Both the position numbers and the translations under genes were made by a program. 10,270 nt of DNA from a bacterium. Lineage in GTDB: Bacteria > Oederibacteriota > Muellerivitia > Muellerivitales > Muellerivitaceae. The notes under the pieces are model-generated. The model saw only the letters and a list, made by a program, of their open reading frames with translations. It had not been told where the DNA came from and ran no database searches. The stretch covers positions 1 to 10,270 of the forward strand of contig JAICXI010000026.1 of NCBI GenBank assembly GCA_025980505.1, in the 5' to 3' direction. This document shows, piece by piece, positions 6,505 to 10,270 of the stretch; positions within the stretch are counted from its first letter, which is position 1, and every line of letters starts with the position of its first letter.

Positions 6505-6880
6505 TTAATCCAAATAGCGGATGGTAAAAATCAAATCGTCCCCTTCGAACAAAAAGGCGAACAAGGGAATTTCCCGGCCCGGTTCCGTACCTCCCCCAAA
6601 TAGGTGCCGGTTTTTTCATCGCGTCGAACCACTCCCGAAATTTAAATTCCAACATTCTTATGGCCTCTTCCTGTCGGGTCCTCGCCGTGAAAAAGCCGTT
6701 CAAACCAAATCCCACACCGTCCGCAAGTTTAACACCTGTCCGGACGGTTTGAAAACATCGGCCGGACCCGCGGAAAACCCGGTCCAAGGCCTTTTCCCCG
6801 GTAGCCCAGCGGCATGGAAATCCATGGAAGTGGAAAAACCCGCTCCATCGATCCCCCGGTTCCGGTAAGATACCGCCCAT
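6505..6880 (-). pseudogene. Probable frameshifted small ORF (hypothetical)
   Basis: No single frame covers this 370-nt gap well. One minus frame reads MGGILPEPGDRWSGFFHFHG from 6880 and, later, NGFFTARTRQEEAIRMLEF and KFREWFDAMK. A run of six A on the minus strand (6611-6616) then breaks it. In the frame reached by removing one A, the text continues NRHLFGGGTEPGREIPLFAF and LFEGDDLIFTIRYLD, ending at a TAA (6505-6507). Both halves look protein-like, and joined they give a protein of about 124 residues. Either this is a real frameshift or a homopolymer error in the assembly. The GFFTAR...EEA pattern resembles small bacterial proteins of unknown function with GFYTTR...EEA motifs, but I cannot name the family. 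The start is doubtful: the ATG at 6880 overlaps the divergent flavoprotein start and has no ribosome binding site. Confidence 0.4.
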
Positions 6881-8066
6881 GAAATTTTTCGACGTCATCA
6901 TCATCGGCGCGGGCGGGGCGGGCCTGATGTGCGCGATCGAGGCCGGAAGACGGGGCCGCCAAGTCGCCCTCTTGGACCACGGCGCCAAGGTGGGTGCAAA
7001 GATCTTCATTTCGGGTGGGGGCCGGTGCAACTTCACCAACCTGGACGCCGGGCCCGGGAACTACGTCTCCCAAAACCCCCATTTCTGCAAATCCGCCTTG
7101 TCGCGCTACAAGCCGTCCGACTTCATCCAAATGGTCCGGGACCATCGGATCCCCTTCCACGAAAAGAAGCTGGGCCAGCTTTTTTGCGACCGGTCGGCCG
7201 CGGACATCGTCGAAATGCTGGTCTCGGAATGTGAAAAAGCCGGGGCCCGGTTCCTCTTGAACTGCCACGTTCAAAAAGTGGAAAAGCCGGGTGCTTTTCA
7301 AATCCAAACCAGCCAAGGGGACCTTTCCTGTGGATCCCTGGTGGTGGCCACCGGCGGACTTTCCATCCCCAAAGTGGGCGCCACCGACCTCGGCTACCGC
7401 GTGGCCCGCCAATTCGGCCTTCAAATCGTGGAGCCATCCCCGGCCTTGGACGGCTTCCGGTTCAACGAGAAGGATCTAAAGCGGTTCGGCGATTTAACGG
7501 GCGTTTCCGTGGAATGCCAGGTCACCTGCAACGGGGTTTCCTTCCGGGAGAACGTGCTGTTCACCCATGCGGGTTTGAGCGGTCCGGCCGCCCTGCAAGC
7601 CTCACTTTACTGGCATCCGGGCATGCCGGTTGAGCTGGATTTCCTCCCAACCTTCGGGCCCCAAGCTTTGGAAAAGTGGTTCCGGAAGAAGAAAGAGAAG
7701 GGGGTCAAATCCGAGGTGAAAACGGTTTTAGGGGAATTGCTGTCCAAACGGCTGGCGGAAAAACTTTGCGAGTTGGACCTTCCAGCCCATGCCCACCTGG
7801 CCTCGTTGCCGGACAAGAAGATCGGCGACTTTTGCGGCCATCTTCAAAGCTTTACTTTAACCCCCGCTTCGACCATGGGTTACGGCAAAGCGGAGGTGAC
7901 AAGGGGCGGAGTGGATACGGACGAGCTCTCGTCCAAAACCTTGGAATGCAAGAGGTTGCCGGGGCTTTATTTCATCGGTGAGGTGGTGGACGTCACGGGC
8001 TGGCTGGGGGGCTTTAACTTCCAGTGGGCCTGGAGTTCGGGATGGGCGGCCGGCCAGGTGGTTTAA
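6879..8066 (+). CDS. NAD(P)/FAD-dependent oxidoreductase, HI0933/BaiN (YhiN) family
   Basis: The 395-residue flavoprotein is full length for its family (usually about 390-420). The N-terminal FAD-binding fold shows DVIIIGAGGAGLMCAIEAG with glycines at 10, 12 and 15. The family signature KIFISGGGRCNFTN lies at about 41-54. A second dinucleotide motif SLVVATGGLSIPKVGAT is near 147-163, and the C-terminus carries YFIGEVVDVTGWLGGFNFQW, which closes the FAD site, followed by AWSSGWAAGQ. Members are flavoenzymes of poorly defined substrate: BaiN was linked to bile-acid reduction in clostridia and others to general redox housekeeping, so a precise reaction should not be assumed. The ATG at 6879 has no clear ribosome binding site. 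It is the only well-supported plus-strand gene and converges on the zinc-ribbon gene with a 10-nt gap and no obvious terminator between them. Confidence 0.93.
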   Translation: MKFFDVIIIGAGGAGLMCAIEAGRRGRQVALLDHGAKVGAKIFISGGGRCNFTNLDAGPGNYVSQNPHFCKSALSRYKPSDFIQMVRDHRIPFHEKKLGQLFCDRSAADIVEMLVSECEKAGARFLLNCHVQKVEKPGAFQIQTSQGDLSCGSLVVATGGLSIPKVGATDLGYRVARQFGLQIVEPSPALDGFRFNEKDLKRFGDLTGVSVECQVTCNGVSFRENVLFTHAGLSGPAALQASLYWHPGMPVELDFLPTFGPQALEKWFRKKKEKGVKSEVKTVLGELLSKRLAEKLCELDLPAHAHLASLPDKKIGDFCGHLQSFTLTPASTMGYGKAEVTRGGVDTDELSSKTLECKRLPGLYFIGEVVDVTGWLGGFNFQWAWSSGWAAGQVV

Positions 8067-8076
8067 GGCCGCAGGG

Positions 8077-8328
8077 TCAGGGTTGAAGCTTGAGGCCCGT
8101 ACCGGCCAAAACCAAACCTTTGGACTGGCAAAAATCCCTCTCGCTGTACTGCAGGTATTCCCAATCCCTTATGGCGGAGGCTCGGTTCCCGCAATCCACG
8201 CAAACATAGTCGAATTCCACCTGGGTTCTTCCCCGGTTCTTCCGTACCATCATCCGGCACCGCAGCATTTCAACGTGGCTTTGGCATTCCGAACAAAAAA
8301 TACTTTCAGGATATTTGATATGTTTCAT
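8077..8328 (-). CDS. Small zinc-ribbon protein (83 residues)
   Basis: I do not recognise a named family. The protein starts MKHIKYPESIFCSECQSHVE and carries two CxxC pairs, C12/C15 and C43/C46 (the latter CVDCGNR), about 30 residues apart, which is the layout of a single zinc ribbon. An extra cysteine at 24 and another at 67 lie outside the knuckles. Aromatic and charged residues after the second knuckle (DWEYLQYSERDF) form a short tail. Zinc ribbons of this size often bind nucleic acid or protein partners; the role is unknown. I chose the ATG at 8328 because AGGAG lies 7 nt upstream; the open frame extends to 8535 but that part is repeat-like and not protein-like. A candidate promoter at 8366-8394 would give a leader of about 30 nt. 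Confidence 0.78.
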   Translation of the reverse strand: MKHIKYPESIFCSECQSHVEMLRCRMMVRKNRGRTQVEFDYVCVDCGNRASAIRDWEYLQYSERDFCQSKGLVLAGTGLKLQP

Positions 8329-8365
8329 GGGAGGGCTCCTTCGGCGGAACAAAAACCGAGGGGGT

Positions 8366-8394
8366 ATCATGCGCTTATTTTCCACAATAATCAA
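8366..8394 (-). promoter_or_regulatory. Candidate sigma70 promoter for the zinc-ribbon gene
   Basis: On the minus strand TTGATT (8389-8394) and CATGAT (8366-8371) are separated by 17 nt, each matching the consensus at four of six positions, in an AT-rich patch of otherwise GC-rich DNA. The predicted transcript start is about 30 nt before the ATG at 8328, a normal leader length. Confidence 0.33.
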
Positions 8395-8408
8395 GGAGCT
8401 CGGGAGAA

Positions 8409-8493
8409 GCCCCTGCTTGGGGTGCTTAATGCCTAATTTTATTGGGTTTGTCAGGCCGCCTTCCCCATTCCCCCAAAGGAGGGGGTTGAGGGG
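8409..8493. repeat. Two GC-rich hairpins between IOR and the zinc-ribbon gene
   Basis: The first hairpin, 8463-8493, pairs CCCC and CCCCC with GGGGG and GGGG around the loop AAAGGA, with small unpaired ATT/TTGA bulges. The second, at about 8409-8429, pairs AAG..CCCC with GGGGCTT around a short loop. Neither is followed by a T run on the minus strand, so they are not classic terminators for the oxidoreductase, but they may mark its transcript end. The C/G-run type is common in dispersed intergenic repeats; only one copy is visible here. Confidence 0.45.
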
Positions 8494-8531
8494 CGTCTTG
8501 GGAAGCGGGCCGTTTCCGGTATTTTTTCGGA

Positions 8532-10270
8532 TCAAACCTTCGAAAGCTGCTTGGGCGGATTGGAGGGGTTAAAGGGTTTGGACGCGGTCTTTCCAGCCAA
8601 AGCCTTCTCGGCTTGTTCCATGGCCGCCTCCATCTTCGGGTAGCGGATCTTGCGGTAGCCGCGCACTTCCTCGGGCACGGACAGGGCTTCCACCCATCGC
8701 GCGTATTGCTCGGGGCTGGTGTACTCGAAGCGGTCCACCAACCGGCCGTACCATTCCCGAAAGGCCTTTTCCTTCACGTGCCAGCCGGGAAGCAGCCGGC
8801 GCAGGAACTTCAGGTGTTTCATGGCGTTCAGCATCCAGTCCTGGGACTTCAGGTCGAACATAATTTTCAACCCCAGGATGTCGAATTCGGGCCGGTTGAA
8901 ATGGCGGTAAACGATGCGGTCCCCTCCCGCCAAATCTACCTTGTAGCGCCGGGCGTCCTTCTCGTATTTCTCCGGGCTGGTCAGGAGGTGGGCCACGTAG
9001 ATTTCGTCCTTGATTTCCATGACCTTGTGCAGGTACTTCACCACGGCCTGGGTGGCGGCGAAATCCGCGGCCTTGGTGTCCTTCTTCAACGTGGCCATGA
9101 CGCGGTCCAGGTACTTCCGTGCGTAAGACGCGTTCTCGAACTCGAAAAGGTCGTAAAGCCGGTTCACGAACTGCAGCCGGGTTTCCTCGTCCCCTTCCCA
9201 GGCGGAAAGGAAAAGCTCCGCCATTTCCAGGTAATCCGGCGCCCGCCGCCCGCCCAAAAGGCTGGCTTTCTTCATCAGGGTTTCCTGGCAGCCCAACCGC
9301 ACGTCGGCGTGGTATTTGTCGGGGTGAAGGGCCAGTTCCCGCCCCAGGTGGAAGGCGTCGATGTTGTGTTTGGCCGCGCTGGGGTTGAAGTTTTCCCTAA
9401 TGGCGTCCAGGATCGCGTTCAGGCCCAAGGGCAGCAGGCCCCTCTGGAAGGCCACACCCAGCAGCAGGATGTTCACGAACACCTTGTTGCCCAGGATATC
9501 CTCGGCGATCTTGCTCATGTCCGCGCCGAAATAATCCTTGGTATATTTCTTGAAAAGCTCGGAAAGCTGGGCCGGGCTGAAGTCGTCCTTGCCCAAGAGC
9601 GCGAGAATGGTGTGGGTCTTGTGCGTGTTCACGACCGAATAGGTGTGTTCCTTGGAACCCACGCGGAAGGACAGCTTCGGGTCCAGGCCCCGGGCCGCTT
9701 CCAGGATGTCGAGGCCCAGCAAAAGATCGGCCTTGCCCTGGGGCAGGAGGGGCGCCACCACCTTCTTTTTCTTGGAGAAGGTGAGTTGGGAGAAAACCCC
9801 GCCGTTCCGGATGGCGATGCCCTTCTTATCGCAGAAAGTGACGTGATAGCCCTCTTTCATGGCGGCCCGCACCAAAACCGCGGTGGTGCTGCCGATCCCC
9901 ATGCCGCCCACGCCCGCGACATAGGCCCGCCAGTCCTCCTCAAAAGAAAGGGGCTCGGGCACCGGCAGGCTGGCCGGGTTGGGCAAGGAAGGCACGGCCG
10001 GTTTGTGGGAGCGCACGATGGTCAATTCCTCGAAAGCCGGACAGGCCTTGATGCGCGTACAAGCCATGTCGGAAACGCAATAAGAGAGGTCGGTGGACAT
10101 CTTGGGGCCGTAGGCGGTCTCCTCGATGGCCAGGCCCGGGCAGCCGGTCAAGCGGGTGCATTCCAGGCAGTACTCGCAGGTATGGTCGTTGACGTTGATG
10201 CGCTTTTGCTTGGGGAGGTAGCCCTTTTTCGCTTTTTCCCGGGAGAGTTCGCGGCGCTTCCGGCGGTGGA
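8532..10270 (-). CDS. Indolepyruvate ferredoxin oxidoreductase family protein, C-terminal part
   Basis: Oxidises an arylpyruvate or other 2-oxo acid to an acyl-CoA with ferredoxin as acceptor. The start is beyond the right edge; the window holds the last 579 residues or so. It begins with a ferredoxin-like segment: CEYCLECTRLTGCP (CX2CX2CX5CP) and then CVSDMACTRIKACPAFE (CX5CX5CP), the two 4Fe-4S cluster sites typical of this family. The next domain, FEEDWRAYVAGVGGMGIGST onward with KKGIAIRNGGVFSQ, is the gamma-type pyruvate oxidoreductase domain of the IorB part. The remainder, with DYLEMAELFLSAWEGDEETR and YKVDLAGGDRIVYRHFNRP, fits the long C-terminal extension (DUF6537-like) of the single-chain IorA-IorB fusion. 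No frameshift is seen. The TGA is at 8532-8534. The two thiamine-diphosphate domains expected upstream lie outside the window. Confidence 0.9.
   Translation of the reverse strand, partial: HRRKRRELSREKAKKGYLPKQKRINVNDHTCEYCLECTRLTGCPGLAIEETAYGPKMSTDLSYCVSDMACTRIKACPAFEELTIVRSHKPAVPSLPNPASLPVPEPLSFEEDWRAYVAGVGGMGIGSTTAVLVRAAMKEGYHVTFCDKKGIAIRNGGVFSQLTFSKKKKVVAPLLPQGKADLLLGLDILEAARGLDPKLSFRVGSKEHTYSVVNTHKTHTILALLGKDDFSPAQLSELFKKYTKDYFGADMSKIAEDILGNKVFVNILLLGVAFQRGLLPLGLNAILDAIRENFNPSAAKHNIDAFHLGRELALHPDKYHADVRLGCQETLMKKASLLGGRRAPDYLEMAELFLSAWEGDEETRLQFVNRLYDLFEFENASYARKYLDRVMATLKKDTKAADFAATQAVVKYLHKVMEIKDEIYVAHLLTSPEKYEKDARRYKVDLAGGDRIVYRHFNRPEFDILGLKIMFDLKSQDWMLNAMKHLKFLRRLLPGWHVKEKAFREWYGRLVDRFEYTSPEQYARWVEALSVPEEVRGYRKIRYPKMEAAMEQAEKALAGKTASKPFNPSNPPKQLSKV

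Noticed and set aside
6729..7424. Minus-strand ORF of 231 residues
   Set aside because: It overlaps the flavoprotein gene, which has complete FAD motifs, and it shows no recognisable domain.
1..10270. CRISPR array, tRNA, phage or defence island
   Set aside because: No regularly spaced repeats, no tRNA-like cloverleaf, no integrase, phage structural or nuclease motif was found on either strand; the only mobile element is the group II intron.

Overview
This is a bacterial chromosomal window of mixed but fairly high GC, with long runs of C and G. A lipobox lipoprotein, a secreted WG-repeat protein and a fused indolepyruvate ferredoxin oxidoreductase suggest a Gram-negative-type, probably anaerobic or facultative environmental bacterium. 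Nothing in the sequence fixes the phylum. Almost every gene is on the minus strand. The one clear exception is the flavoprotein at 6879-8066.

Layout, left to right. Positions 1-195 (minus) hold the N-terminal part of a ribbon-helix-helix protein that runs off the left edge. Positions of about 341-2324 (minus) are a group II intron: a 5' RNA region, an intact reverse transcriptase/maturase (482-1777), domain V (423-455) and a domain VI-like hairpin. The intron lies only 4 nt past the stop codon of a small three-helix membrane protein (2329-2646). That gene is preceded by a secreted protein with ten WG-type repeats (2733-3956), a class I methyltransferase (4051-4800), a Ppm1/LCM-type methyltransferase (5062-5919) and a small lipoprotein (5961-6347). 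From 6505 to about 6880 (minus) there is a probable frameshifted gene remnant. The flavoprotein of the HI0933/BaiN family (6879-8066, plus) meets a small zinc-ribbon protein (8077-8328, minus) tail to tail with a 10-nt gap. From 8532 to the right edge is the C-terminal part of the indolepyruvate ferredoxin oxidoreductase.

How the genes relate. The lipoprotein and the LCM-type methyltransferase may be translationally coupled, because an upstream in-frame ATG of the second overlaps the stop of the first. The other minus-strand genes are spaced by 86-260 nt and share no obvious pathway, so this looks like a collection of small accessory genes next to two housekeeping-type redox genes rather than one operon. 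I see no CRISPR array, tRNA, rRNA, phage gene or defence cassette. The most notable items are the intron placed immediately after a stop codon with an atypical domain V-VI arrangement, the G8 tract at the start of the ribbon-helix-helix gene, and the frameshifted ORF at 6505-6880. I found no convincing evidence of a new multi-gene system.
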